This document shows, one piece after another, positions 42,418-50,419 of a DNA stretch of 57,171 bases; position 1 is the stretch's first letter, and each line of letters opens with the position of its first letter. The DNA lies in assembly GCA_002440265.1 (NCBI GenBank), contig DJSG01000031.1:1-57171 (forward strand), written 5' to 3'. The stretch comes from Bacteroidales bacterium UBA6340. Its GTDB lineage: Bacteria > Bacteroidota > Bacteroidia > Bacteroidales > Paludibacteraceae. A program made the position numbers and the translations under genes. Under the pieces are notes generated by a model that saw nothing but the letters and a program-made list of their open reading frames with translations, ran no database searches and had not been told where the DNA came from.

Positions 42418-42978
42418 TTAAAGCGGGTTTTCGGCGAAATACTTCCACAGGGGTGCGGCGTGAAGGGCTTGTACGATGCCGCCTTCACGGAGGAGTTGCA
42501 GGACATCTTCACGGGACATGACATGGACGTGAATGTCCTCGGTGCGCTCCTGATGCTGCTCGGAGAGTTTCTCCACACCCGTTGCCAAGAAGGTATAACT
42601 GAGATTGTTGTGGTTCGTAGGGTTGGGAGAGAGGGTCATAAAGAGTTGCCACTCGCCTCCGCCAAAGCCTGTCTCCTCGGATAGTTCGCGCTGGGCAGCG
42701 TGGAGAGGCGTCTCACCCGCGTCAATGACCCCTGCCACCAACTCGTAGTTGGTCTGTCCGAGTCCGTGGCGGTACTGGTCTTCCATGACAAATTGTCCGT
42801 CACGGGTGATGGCAATCACGTTTATCCAGTCGGGGAACTCAAGCACAAACCACGTGGGAATCTGCACTCCCGATGGCAGTTGCACCGTCTCCTGACGGAC
42901 ATTCAGCCACGGACCAAGACTAAGAATGTGCTTGCTCTCAAGCACTTTCCACTTTCTATTCTCCAATTTCTCTATCAT
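42418..42978 (-). CDS. NUDIX hydrolase
   Basis: 186 residues. The Nudix box is complete: GVIDAGETPLHAAQRELSEETGFG fits GX5EX7REUXEEXGU. N-terminal strands and the DWINVIAITRDGQFVMEDQYRHG segment resemble ADP-ribose/ADP-sugar pyrophosphatases (NudF type). It overlaps the MATE gene by 23 bases and is followed 4 bases later by the next start. Substrate not readable. Confidence 0.9.
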   Translation of the reverse strand: MIEKLENRKWKVLESKHILSLGPWLNVRQETVQLPSGVQIPTWFVLEFPDWINVIAITRDGQFVMEDQYRHGLGQTNYELVAGVIDAGETPLHAAQRELSEETGFGGGEWQLFMTLSPNPTNHNNLSYTFLATGVEKLSEQHQERTEDIHVHVMSREDVLQLLREGGIVQALHAAPLWKYFAENPL

Positions 42979-44269
42979 AAACCACTTTCCATTTGGCAGT
43001 CAGATACACTACGCGTGCGACGAGGTGTGCGAAGTAGCCCACATAGATAGCGTGCACCTCCAGCCAACAGTACGTGGCAGCATAACCGACTACAAAACCA
43101 ATTGCCGCAAAAATCATGCCATTCCGTATCTCTTTTCCCGCCGTGGCACCCGTATAGACTCCGTCCCACATAAACGCCAGTGCGCTGACGACGGGCATGG
43201 CTATCAGCCAAGGTGTAAACGACTGAATAGCAGTCAGTACGTCCACATCGGAGGTCATCAGGCGATACATCGGGTTTGCCCTGATAGCAAACAGGACAGT
43301 TGCCGCTATGCCGAGCCCTACGGACCACAGGAACAGCACCCGTACTACACGCGGGACTTGGCCGTGCTGCTCTTCGTTGCCGATAAACCGCCCGACTAAA
43401 GCCTCTCCCGCATAAGCGAAACCGTCGATAAAATAGGAGAAGAGCATGAACAACTTCATCATGATGCTGCTGACCGCCAACTCGGTGTCGCCGTAGAAGG
43501 ACGCCAATGACGTGAAGCCGACATAGACCACCATGAAGCAGAGTGAGCGGATGAAGAGGTTGCCATTGAGTGCCATCAGGCGTTTCATACCCTGACCGTC
43601 GCGGGCTAACCGCCGGAGAGACAGCCCGTTCCATACTTTGCGGTACTTCATCAGCACGATGACTGCCGCCAAGAGCAAGCCTGTGTATTGGGCGATGAGC
43701 GTGCCGTGTGCCACACCGATTGCGCCAAGGGGCGAATAGACCGCCAATGTGTAACTGGCAACGATATTGACTACGTTGACCACGATGTCGGTAGCCATAG
43801 GGCTGACCGTGTCCTGCATGCCGATAAACCAGCCTTTGAGCGCCATAAGGCTGAGGGTGGCAGGTGCTGCCCATACGCGGACGAAGAAGTATCGTCGGGC
43901 AAAGTCTGCGACCTCGGCAGAGCATGGGACGCAGGCTAATACGGCAGTCACGAACAGCCATTGCAGCAACCATATCACGGCAGCACCGATTAGGGCTATG
44001 CCGATGCTCTGGCTCAACAGGCGTGCGCACTCTACCCTGTCGCCGCGCCCGTATGCCTGTGCGGTCATGCCACTGGTACCCACGCGCAGGAAGCCGAAGT
44101 TCCAATAGAGAAGGTCGAAGAGCATCGTGCCGATGGCTATGCCACCGATGGCATGGGCATCGGAGATGTGCCCCACGATGGCAGTGTCCACCAGCCCTAC
44201 CAGCGGGATGGTGATGTTAGCCAAGATGCTTGGCACAGCCAGTCGCAATACCTCTCTGTTGGTGTTCAT
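42956..44269 (-). CDS. MATE-family efflux transporter
   Basis: 437 residues with twelve membrane helices. Begins REVLRLAVPSILANITIPLVGLVDTAIVGH, typical of the DinF branch of MATE exporters; PMATDIVVNVVNIVASYTLAVYSPLGAIGVAHGT marks the second half-repeat region. Exports organic cations or metabolites in exchange for Na+ or H+. It starts 37 bases after the barrel gene and overlaps NUDIX. Confidence 0.93.
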   Translation of the reverse strand: MNTNREVLRLAVPSILANITIPLVGLVDTAIVGHISDAHAIGGIAIGTMLFDLLYWNFGFLRVGTSGMTAQAYGRGDRVECARLLSQSIGIALIGAAVIWLLQWLFVTAVLACVPCSAEVADFARRYFFVRVWAAPATLSLMALKGWFIGMQDTVSPMATDIVVNVVNIVASYTLAVYSPLGAIGVAHGTLIAQYTGLLLAAVIVLMKYRKVWNGLSLRRLARDGQGMKRLMALNGNLFIRSLCFMVVYVGFTSLASFYGDTELAVSSIMMKLFMLFSYFIDGFAYAGEALVGRFIGNEEQHGQVPRVVRVLFLWSVGLGIAATVLFAIRANPMYRLMTSDVDVLTAIQSFTPWLIAMPVVSALAFMWDGVYTGATAGKEIRNGMIFAAIGFVVGYAATYCWLEVHAIYVGYFAHLVARVVYLTAKWKVVYDREIGE

Positions 44270-44306
44270 CTGTCTGCTGTGTTGTTTGCCTGCGCCTGTG
44301 TGCGCT

Positions 44307-44957
44307 TCAGTGGCAAAACATCATACCTATATATATACGCGGTCCGTGCGGGGCAAGGAGTCCTGTGCGCTGTATGGGCAGGACATAGTCGGCGCGGAGT
44401 GTCAGGTGCATGTGCGCGGAGACGGCTACCTCTATGCCGATAAAGGGGTCGAGCATGAAATAGGTCTGGCGGTGGAACAGTGCGCGGGGCTCCTCCTGCC
44501 AGTCCGTTTGCGAGCCCTCGGCGATATAGAGTGCGCGCTGCGCCCCTCCGCCGACGGTGGCGCCGAGGAAAGGAAAGACCTTGCCGCACTGCCAATAGGC
44601 GTCTGCCAATATACCCCCCCAACCATTGCGGACATAACTGCCGGGTTGCAGGTATCCGGACTGGCGGGACATCCATACAGGCAGTGTAGAAACGTAGCCT
44701 TCGCCACCGAGGCGCAGGTGGTCGAACAGATGCACCCGTGCTGCGCCACCGATGCCCATGGTACCACCGTTCATCGTCATAGGAGCCTCACTGTTGTTGC
44801 CATAGAGGTAGCCGAGATGCACCATCATGCCGCCCGAGAAGCCCCGATAGACCTCCGCAGTACAATGAGATGCAAACAAAACAATGCATAGTGCGAACAA
44901 CATAATGCGCAATGCACAATGAGAAATGCGCAACGAAAAGCATGTACCGACTGTCAT
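44307..44957 (-). CDS. Outer-membrane beta-barrel protein with repeat-derived signal peptide
   Basis: 216 residues from ATG 44957. The mature part (EVYRGFSGGMMVHLGYLYG..GIGGAARVHLFDHLRLGGEGYVS..LRADYVLPIQ..RIYIGMMF) is a series of amphipathic strands typical of an eight-to-ten-strand barrel. The signal region RISHCALRIMLFALCIVLFASHC is encoded by AATGCGCAATGCACAATG-type decamers, the same low-complexity family as 18530-18610. ATG 44903 (MLFALCIVLFASHC) is a possible later start. First gene of the five-gene minus-strand run; no clear promoter found. Confidence 0.7.
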   Translation of the reverse strand: MTVGTCFSLRISHCALRIMLFALCIVLFASHCTAEVYRGFSGGMMVHLGYLYGNNSEAPMTMNGGTMGIGGAARVHLFDHLRLGGEGYVSTLPVWMSRQSGYLQPGSYVRNGWGGILADAYWQCGKVFPFLGATVGGGAQRALYIAEGSQTDWQEEPRALFHRQTYFMLDPFIGIEVAVSAHMHLTLRADYVLPIQRTGLLAPHGPRIYIGMMFCH

Positions 44958-44985
44958 TTGCGATTGGAGGATAAAAGAGACATTA

Positions 44986-45031
44986 TTGGTAATACTTTAC
45001 CAACAAAAACACAGAATCTGTTGTATCTTTG
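44986..45031 (+). promoter_or_regulatory. Promoter with 18-bp dyad, copy 1
   Basis: The dyad TTGGTAATACTTTACCAA (44986-45003) replaces the -33 box, then 20 bases and TATCTTTG (45024-45031), followed by CACCGTGATT. The same arrangement with near-identical sequence occurs on the minus strand at 53860-53815. No TTTG is present at -33, so activator-dependent transcription is likely. Confidence 0.7.
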
Positions 45032-45037
45032 CACCGT

Positions 45038-45095
45038 GATTCGAGGTGTCGAATCCGGTAGGCTGCAGACGTAAGCAGCCCGTGTTCTTTGACAT
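45038..45095 (+). ncRNA. Possible small RNA or relic rRNA-type leader
   Basis: Directly after the promoter come two perfect hairpins, GATTCGA-GGTG-TCGAATC (45038-45055) and GGCTGC..GCAGCC (45061-45080), then TGTTCTTTGACA (45083-45094), which resembles the boxA-like motif in rRNA leaders. No rRNA or plus-strand gene follows; the lipid kinase gene ends at 45126 from the other side. Could be a small RNA or a leftover leader. Confidence 0.4.
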
Positions 45096-45125
45096 GTGAA
45101 TAAAATTTATCGCGACAGCCGCATA

Positions 45126-46061
45126 TCAGCAGTATTGCGGAACCGTCATTTGCAGGGCATGCTGCAGGCAGGTAACCTTGCATGGCCCCATAATGTCCAT
45201 GATGATGCCGTCGGCTTCGAACATGAGGTGCTTCTTGGTGTTGAGCACCAGTTCGTCGGAGGTCATGGTGTGGATAAAGGGGAGTTCGGTCAGTTTGCCG
45301 TTGAAGAGTTTTGGGATGGCTTCTGTGATTTGTTTGAAGGTAGGCCGGGTGACAAACATTGAGTGGAAGATGCCATCGCAGGGATTTGCGTCGGGGTTGA
45401 GACGCATACCGCCCCCCACGTAAGGACCATTGGCGATATTCATAGCATACATCGGTCCCTCTGCTGCGGGTTGCCCGTCAGAGTCCAAGCGGACATGCAC
45501 GGACTTGTACTGCGCCAGCGCAAGGAAGAGGGCAAAGAAATAGTTAACATGGTGGCTGCCAATGTAATACTTCAGTTCGATAGCCAGTTTGCAGCACAAG
45601 GGGTCCACACCGAAGCCGACTGAATTGATGAAATATCGGTGGTGCTCAATGCCATTGCGCCAATAGGTAATACATCCGACATCAATGGGTTGCGCCTTTC
45701 CGTTGAAGAAGAGGTCGAGTGAGCGTTTGAAGTCCTTGTCGAGTTTCCAGTAGCGTGCGAAGTCGTTGCCTGTGCCTCGGGGCATGAGCCCGAACTGGAT
45801 TTTGGCACGTTGTTCGGCAGGGATATCCGCGCGCATAATGCCGTTGATGACTTCGCTGAGGGTTCCGTCGCCGCCAAGAACGAGGATTTGGTCGTAACCT
45901 TTCTCGACGAGTTCTCGCCCGAGTTCGATAGCATGACCGGCGTATTTAGTGACGCGATATGTAAAGGGCTGATGACGAGCCTTGAGCAATTTCCAAAGGT
46001 AGAGGCGTTGCGCACGAAAAGCACGTTTGCCCGACCTGGGATTTATGACAATTCCTAACAT
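45126..46061 (-). CDS. Diacylglycerol/sphingolipid-type lipid kinase (YegS/BmrU family)
   Basis: 311 residues from ATG 46061 (MLGIVINPRSGKRAFRAQ); earlier in-frame codons would overlap the promoter. The catalytic-domain motifs INPRSG, VLGGDGTLSEVING and PRGTGNDFAR are complete, with GGGMRLNPDANPCDG in the C-terminal beta domain. It should phosphorylate a lipid hydroxyl at the inner membrane; Bacteroidales make sphingolipids, so sphingoid substrates are possible. Single gene, promoter 46128, convergent with the 45024 promoter. Confidence 0.88.
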   Translation of the reverse strand: MLGIVINPRSGKRAFRAQRLYLWKLLKARHQPFTYRVTKYAGHAIELGRELVEKGYDQILVLGGDGTLSEVINGIMRADIPAEQRAKIQFGLMPRGTGNDFARYWKLDKDFKRSLDLFFNGKAQPIDVGCITYWRNGIEHHRYFINSVGFGVDPLCCKLAIELKYYIGSHHVNYFFALFLALAQYKSVHVRLDSDGQPAAEGPMYAMNIANGPYVGGGMRLNPDANPCDGIFHSMFVTRPTFKQITEAIPKLFNGKLTELPFIHTMTSDELVLNTKKHLMFEADGIIMDIMGPCKVTCLQHALQMTVPQYC

Positions 46062-46127
46062 TTTTATTCTGTGCGTATTAGATAAGGAAACCCGTGTATT
46101 TCCCACCTTTAGTTCATAAAACGCTCG

Positions 46128-46159
46128 CAAAGGTAGCAAAAAAAAAGCACACTACCAAA
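46128..46159 (-). promoter_or_regulatory. Lipid kinase gene promoter
   Basis: TACCTTTG on the minus strand (46135-46128) with TTTG at 46158-46155 (19-base spacer). The -33 box overlaps the terminator of the ribosomal-protein cluster. Confidence 0.7.
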
Positions 46160-46174
46160 AAGTAGGTGCTTTTT
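46140..46174. terminator. Bidirectional terminator after DUF4295
   Basis: GCACACTAC and GTAGGTGC stem (46146-46168) flanked by an A-run on the left and a T-run on the right. Confidence 0.8.
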
Positions 46175-46193
46175 TAGCATATTCGTCTGCTAA

Positions 46194-46346
46194 TTACTTA
46201 AAATAAGTAGCAACTTTTTCATTCTCTACAATCTCCTCTTGGAAGATGTACGCCCCTGTTTTGGGGCTCTTGACCATCTTGATGCACTTGCTGTGGTTAC
46301 GTCCTGCAGTGCCGGTATGAAGGGTTGCGACCGCTTTCTTTGCCAT
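46194..46346 (-). CDS. DUF4295 small protein
   Basis: 50 residues: MAKKAVATLH, then SKCIKMVKSPKTGAYIFQEE and a VATYFK end. This matches the Bacteroidota-specific DUF4295 family, which usually sits with rpmB and rpmG; a ribosome-associated role is suspected from that linkage only. Last gene of the cluster, 30 bases after rpmG, followed by the bidirectional terminator instead of ftsY. Confidence 0.9.
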   Translation of the reverse strand: MAKKAVATLHTGTAGRNHSKCIKMVKSPKTGAYIFQEEIVENEKVATYFK

Positions 46347-46376
46347 AGTTCTAAGCCTTTCTCAATTAGGGGTTAA

Positions 46377-46565
46377 TTACTTGATTTCCTTGTGCAATGT
46401 GTACTTTTTGAGGATTGGGTTGTACTTCATGAGTTCCAAACGCTCGGGAGTATTCTTGCGGTTTTTGGTAGTGATGTAGCGCGATGTGCCGGGCATACCG
46501 CTTGCTTTGTGTTCAGTGCACTCAAGAATGACCTGTACACGAGCCTCTTTCGATTTCTTTGCCAT
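46377..46565 (-). CDS. rpmG: 50S ribosomal protein L33
   Basis: 62 residues: MAKKSKEARVQVILECTEHK, SRYITTKNRKNTPERLELMKYNPILKKYTLHKE. Only one of the four zinc-ribbon cysteines of the C+ type remains (Cys16), so it is a zinc-independent (C-) form. Lies 12 bases after rpmB. Confidence 0.96.
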   Translation of the reverse strand: MAKKSKEARVQVILECTEHKASGMPGTSRYITTKNRKNTPERLELMKYNPILKKYTLHKEIK

Positions 46566-46577
46566 ACTGCTTCCTCC

Positions 46578-46823
46578 TTATTCGTAGATTTTGATGTAAC
46601 CCTTCTCGGAAGCCTGCTTGAGGGCAGCATCGAGACCGATTTTGTTGATAGTTCTCAGACCGGCTGCACTCACGTTCAGCACAATCCATGCGTCCTGTTC
46701 TACCCAGTAGAACTTCTTGTGGAACAAGTTCACATCAAACGACCTCTTGGTGTGTCGTTTGGAATGCGAGACATTGCATCCCATCATGGCTTTCTTGCCT
46801 GTAATTTGACAAATCTTTGACAT
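46578..46823 (-). CDS. rpmB: 50S ribosomal protein L28
   Basis: 81 residues: MSKICQITGKKAMMGCNVSHSKRHTKR, then SFDVNLFHKKFYW and LNVSAAGLRTINKIG. First gene of the rpmB-rpmG-DUF4295 unit, with a leader of about 180 bases after its promoter. Confidence 0.96.
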   Translation of the reverse strand: MSKICQITGKKAMMGCNVSHSKRHTKRSFDVNLFHKKFYWVEQDAWIVLNVSAAGLRTINKIGLDAALKQASEKGYIKIYE

Positions 46824-47008
46824 TTTATTTTTATTTTAGTTATTTTCTTTGCAGTATCCGCTCATAAATCCCCGATGACAATCTCCTACATAGTTCCCCC
46901 GTTCTTCTCCGCATCCCTACTCCACTCCTGCCGCCTAACCGATTAGTATTCAGCAAAAACGACGGCGCAACACGGCTCAAGCGAGCCTACTCTACGCGAA
47001 AAATCGTG

Positions 47009-47040
47009 CAAAGTTACAATAATTTTTCCATATAGCCAAA
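47009..47040 (-). promoter_or_regulatory. rpmB cluster promoter
   Basis: Minus strand TTTG (47040-47037), 20 bases, TAACTTTG (47016-47009). The 185-base leader (47008-46824) holds no gene; autoregulatory RNA structure is possible but not recognised. Confidence 0.85.
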
Positions 47041-47121
47041 TTCATTTGCTTTTTTTTCTGCGAAATGGTTCTTTTGCCCTACAAAATGCCACCGATGTAT
47101 GGATATGGAGTAAAAAAAGCG

Positions 47122-47129
47122 TATCTTTG
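47122..47129 (+). promoter_or_regulatory. -7 box of the endonuclease gene
   Basis: TATCTTTG; the -33 position (47098-47101) is a weak TATG. Its position implies a start of transcription near 47136, which excludes ATG 47135 as the start codon. Confidence 0.6.
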
Positions 47130-47152
47130 CAAAAATGATGGTTTTACAGCGT

Positions 47153-48412
47153 ATGAAAACGAACAGAACAGCGATAAGAAAGAGTTTCGTATTGGGTTTG
47201 TGCCTGCTGCTGACGCCATTTGCCTTTGCTGCGATAGATATGCAAGCGCACGTGGCATCGGACGAGGGTAAAGATGCATACACAGATTACACAAGCAAGC
47301 AAACAGCCTATTACACAGGCAGTTGGAGTTTTGACGTATTGTATAACCTGCAAGGTGATGCGCTGTTTGGCGAGTTGAACGCCTTGATGGGACGGACTTG
47401 CCGAATAGCAGGTAGCGATTTCAGTTATGGCAGTTTGCGCAAAAACTACGTGAAAGTGGACCGAGATTTGAATGCTCAAGGCAAGATAATCGGTTACTAT
47501 GACGGCAGACAGATGAATGGAGCATGGGGGTCCGGATACAACCGTGAGCATACATGGCCGCAGTCGAAGGGCGCAAACAAGAGTATTCCGATGGGGCATG
47601 ATATGCAGTCGGTGCGCCCGACAAGCACGAGTGTCAATTCGGAGCGCGGCAATACAGCGTATGGAGAGGGGTCATCGTACTATGACCCTGATGATGTGGA
47701 GATAGACAACAGTGCTTACAAATCCGTAAATATGGGTACATACCGCGGAGATGCTGCGCGTGTGATATTGTACGACTACATCGTGTACGGCGAAGCAGGA
47801 GGGCACAAGAGCAGTTTGTACAACGGGAACGCTCAGTTGCTCAGCAAGTTAGGCGGTAAGGGTGTGTTTGAGTCGCTTCGTGTGCTGCTGAAATGGCACA
47901 TGCAAGACCCGCCGTCGCTGACAGAGATGGTACGTAATGACGGCGCACAGGACTACCAAGGCAACCGTAATCCGTTTATAGACTACCCCGAATTGGCCAT
48001 TCAGATGTTGCGCAACAACAGCAATCTGACCACTTATGAGGTGTCGTACCGGATTAAGGAGACGGCATCCCCGCGCTATCAATACACGCTGACGGACGGT
48101 TTTGTCACCTACCTCACTGCGGCAAACGGTACGCACCCCGAACAAGTGAGCGTTACAGGAGGTCAGGCACAATACGATGCCACCCTCGGACGGCTAATCG
48201 TGAAGAATATCACCGGTAATCTCACCATCACCACGGACGCAACGGCCGATATTGATGTCATTGCCACTGACAGAGCCATCACTATCTATACTATTACGGG
48301 TGTGAAAGTGTGCGAGACCACAGAGGGTGAATTGCACAATGCTTTGCAACAGTTAGGTGTCGGGACTTATATCCTGCGCCAAGGCAACAACAGTCGCAAA
48401 GTGGTTCGTTGA
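47153..48412 (+). CDS. Secreted endonuclease I with type IX sorting domain
   Basis: 419 residues from ATG 47153, chosen because the -7 box lies at 47122-47129. Signal peptide about 1-27 (ends FAFA). The endonuclease I (EndA/NucM-like) domain holds YNREHTWPQSKG, HDMQSVRPTSTSVNSERGN and a metal-binding Asn region (RNPFIDYPELA). It degrades DNA outside the cell. The last 75 residues are a type A T9SS domain (ITIYTITGVKVCET..GVGTYILRQGNNSRKVVR). Probably scavenges extracellular DNA. The next gene starts 20 bases after its stop. Confidence 0.88.
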   Translation: MKTNRTAIRKSFVLGLCLLLTPFAFAAIDMQAHVASDEGKDAYTDYTSKQTAYYTGSWSFDVLYNLQGDALFGELNALMGRTCRIAGSDFSYGSLRKNYVKVDRDLNAQGKIIGYYDGRQMNGAWGSGYNREHTWPQSKGANKSIPMGHDMQSVRPTSTSVNSERGNTAYGEGSSYYDPDDVEIDNSAYKSVNMGTYRGDAARVILYDYIVYGEAGGHKSSLYNGNAQLLSKLGGKGVFESLRVLLKWHMQDPPSLTEMVRNDGAQDYQGNRNPFIDYPELAIQMLRNNSNLTTYEVSYRIKETASPRYQYTLTDGFVTYLTAANGTHPEQVSVTGGQAQYDATLGRLIVKNITGNLTITTDATADIDVIATDRAITIYTITGVKVCETTEGELHNALQQLGVGTYILRQGNNSRKVVR

Positions 48413-48432
48413 CATATCTTCCCTATACAACT

Positions 48433-48984
48433 ATGACTGAGAAAGAAAAGATGTTGGCAGGACAAGTGTACAATGCCTGCGACCCCGAAGTGATAACCGA
48501 ACTCAACGCCTGCAAGGACTTGATTTGGCGATACAACAATATCCAACCGACACATCTTGATGAGCGCAAACAGATGTTGCAGCAGATATTGGGGGAATGT
48601 GATGAATATGTGTTTATCAACCAGCCGTTTTATTGCGACTATGGCAAACATATCCGCGTGGGAAAGCGTTTCTTTGCTAACTTTCATTTTACCGTATTAG
48701 ACGAGGCACTTGTAACCATCGGAGATGATGCTTTCATCGGTCCGAATGTATCTATCTACACAGCCTGCCACAGCACCGATCCCAAGGAACGTAACACACG
48801 GCAAGAGTGGGCGAAGCCTGTTACAATTGGCAATAACTGCTGGATTGGGGGTTCGGTGACTATCCTGCCCGGGGTAACGATAGGCGACAACTGCACCATT
48901 GGCGCAGGTTCGGTGGTGGTGAATGACATCCCCGCCAATTCAATAGCCGTGGGTAATCCCTGTAGAGTAGTAAAAACGCTGTAA
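48433..48984 (+). CDS. Maltose/galactoside O-acetyltransferase-like protein
   Basis: 183 residues. N-terminal maltose-acetyltransferase domain (MTEKEKMLAGQVYNACDPEV) and left-handed beta-helix hexapeptide repeats (IGDDAFIGPNVSIYTACHSTD.., VTIGNNCWIGGSVTILPGVTIGDNCTIGAGSVV). Catalytic-type His is in YTACHSTD. Acetylates a sugar hydroxyl using acetyl-CoA; the true acceptor is unknown. ATG 48433 follows the endonuclease stop by 20 bases. Confidence 0.9.
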   Translation: MTEKEKMLAGQVYNACDPEVITELNACKDLIWRYNNIQPTHLDERKQMLQQILGECDEYVFINQPFYCDYGKHIRVGKRFFANFHFTVLDEALVTIGDDAFIGPNVSIYTACHSTDPKERNTRQEWAKPVTIGNNCWIGGSVTILPGVTIGDNCTIGAGSVVVNDIPANSIAVGNPCRVVKTL

Positions 48985-48989
48985 TTGAG

Positions 48990-49799
48990 ATGATAGATAC
49001 ACATTGCCATATAGACGACCCGCAGTACGCAGAGGAGTTGGATGCGTTTATCGCCGCCCAAAAGGCAGGTGGAGTTGAGTGCATCCTTGTTCCCGGAGTG
49101 GACGAGACTTCAATCCACACTGTATTGGAAGTATGCAAACACTATCCGAAGTATCTTTATCCCGCTTTGGGGCTGCACCCTGAGAATGTACGAAAGGATT
49201 GGCAAATACAGTTGGAGCAGTTGCATAGTGCAATAGCAGTATGTATGGCATCGACACAACCACTGGTGGCAATAGGTGAGGTGGGATTGGATTATCATTT
49301 TGACACGACATACAAATACGAGCAGCAGGAAGTGCTGCGCAGGCAGATGCGATGGGCTGAGGAGTGGCAACTGCCCGTGATGATTCACAGTAGGGACGCA
49401 ACTGAGGATTGCTTGTCACTCTTGCGGGAGTTTCCGACAGTAGAAGGAGTGATGCATTGTTTCAGCGGGAGTCGTGAGACTGCCGAGCAGGTACTGCGAA
49501 TGGGGTACTACTTAGGCATCGGGGGCGTGCTGACTTTCAAGAACTGCAAATTGGCAGATACCTTGGTCTCGGTACCGTTGGAGCGCATCGTGCTTGAGAC
49601 AGACTCCCCCTATATGGCACCAGTACCCCACAGGGGAGAAAGGAATGAGAGCAGGTGGATGTCGTTTGTTGTGCAACGTTTGGCAGAAGTGTACCATTGT
49701 TCACCGGAAGAAGTAGATAAGGCAACGACAGCGAATGCAAAACGGTTGTTCGGAGTGATTCAGAGATGCCAAGAAGAGGCAAACAATCTCAAGAAATGA
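48990..49799 (+). CDS. TatD-family metal-dependent DNase
   Basis: 269 residues, full length. Metal-binding motifs IDTHCHID (1-9), GEVGLDYHF, PVMIHSRDA, HCFSG and ETDSPYMAP are all present. TatD enzymes are 3'-5' exonucleases or deoxyribonucleases, and some act on D-aminoacyl-tRNA. It begins 5 bases after the acetyltransferase stop. Confidence 0.95.
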   Translation: MIDTHCHIDDPQYAEELDAFIAAQKAGGVECILVPGVDETSIHTVLEVCKHYPKYLYPALGLHPENVRKDWQIQLEQLHSAIAVCMASTQPLVAIGEVGLDYHFDTTYKYEQQEVLRRQMRWAEEWQLPVMIHSRDATEDCLSLLREFPTVEGVMHCFSGSRETAEQVLRMGYYLGIGGVLTFKNCKLADTLVSVPLERIVLETDSPYMAPVPHRGERNESRWMSFVVQRLAEVYHCSPEEVDKATTANAKRLFGVIQRCQEEANNLKK

Positions 49800-49836
49800 A
49801 AGAAAATGCATTTTTCGTTATTTTTTTTGCCAAACA

Positions 49837-49868
49837 TTTGGTGGGTTCGAAAAAAAGCAGTACCTTTG
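49837..49868 (+). promoter_or_regulatory. tRNA cluster promoter
   Basis: TTTG 49837-49840, 20 bases, TACCTTTG 49861-49868. Confidence 0.85.
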
Positions 49869-49908
49869 CACCCGCTTTCGAGAAGAGAGTGAGTGTTCTT
49901 AACTTTTT

Positions 49909-49981
<73 letters not shown>

Positions 49982-49990
49982 CAAGGAGGA

Positions 49991-50017
49991 AAGCAGGACC
50001 ACGTTCCTGCTTTTTTA
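49991..50017 (+). terminator. Terminator after tRNA-Gly
   Basis: AGCAGGA / TCCTGCT stem followed by TTTTT. It may separate tRNA-Gly from the two tRNA-Leu genes, for which no separate promoter is seen, so read-through is possible. Confidence 0.75.
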
Positions 50018-50028
50018 CTCTGAATGCA

Positions 50029-50110
50029 GCCCGGGTGGCGGAATTGGTAGACGCGTACGTTTCAGGTGCGTATGTCGCGAGGCGTGCAGGTTCGAGTCCT
50101 GTTCCGGGCA
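50029..50110 (+). tRNA. tRNA-Leu (CAG)
   Basis: Acceptor GCCCGGG/TCCGGGC, class II variable arm (TGTCGCGAGGCGT), anticodon loop TTCAGGT (CAG), T arm GCAGG-TTCGAGT-CCTGT, discriminator A. Confidence 0.95.
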
Positions 50111-50175
50111 CAAGAGTGGTCTTACACATCGGTTTCTCCGCGATGTAATGTCGTGAGAGTGATATTCCGATGAAT

Positions 50176-50259
50176 GCGCAGGTGGTGAAATTGGTATACA
50201 CGCTACTTTGAGGGGGTAGTGGTCGCAAGATCGTGTGAGTTCGAGTCTCATCCTGCGCA
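50176..50259 (+). tRNA. tRNA-Leu (GAG)
   Basis: Acceptor GCGCAGG/CCTGCGC, long variable arm (TGGTCGCAAGATCGT), anticodon loop TTGAGGG (GAG), T arm GTGAG-TTCGAGT-CTCAT, discriminator A. CCA follows in the DNA (50260-50262), unlike the other tRNA genes here. Confidence 0.95.
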
Positions 50260-50267
50260 CCAACAAA

Positions 50268-50302
50268 AGAGATTGTCTGATAGTACGGACAGTCTCTTTT
50301 TG
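50268..50302 (+). terminator. Terminator after the tRNA cluster
   Basis: GAGATTGTC..GACAGTCTC stem around TGATAGTACG, followed by TTTTT. Confidence 0.8.
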
Positions 50303-50325
50303 ATTTGAGAGGGCTATGGTATCAG

Positions 50326-50398
50326 CCGTCATGCGGTATAGATACTATGGTTGTGCGGTATGAATGCCATTGTAATGTGGTATGGATGCCATTGCAGA
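50326..50398. repeat. Short tandem repeat of TGCGGTATGGATGCCATTG
   Basis: Two close units (about 50355-50374 and 50378-50397) and a degenerate third (about 50331-50350) before the TtcA-like gene. Confidence 0.55.
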
Positions 50399-50419
50399 GA
50401 AAAAGGACAAAGTACAGAT

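Noticed and set aside
45083..45094. boxA-like site as the start of an rRNA operon
   Set aside because: No 16S sequence follows; the next gene is a lipid kinase on the other strand.
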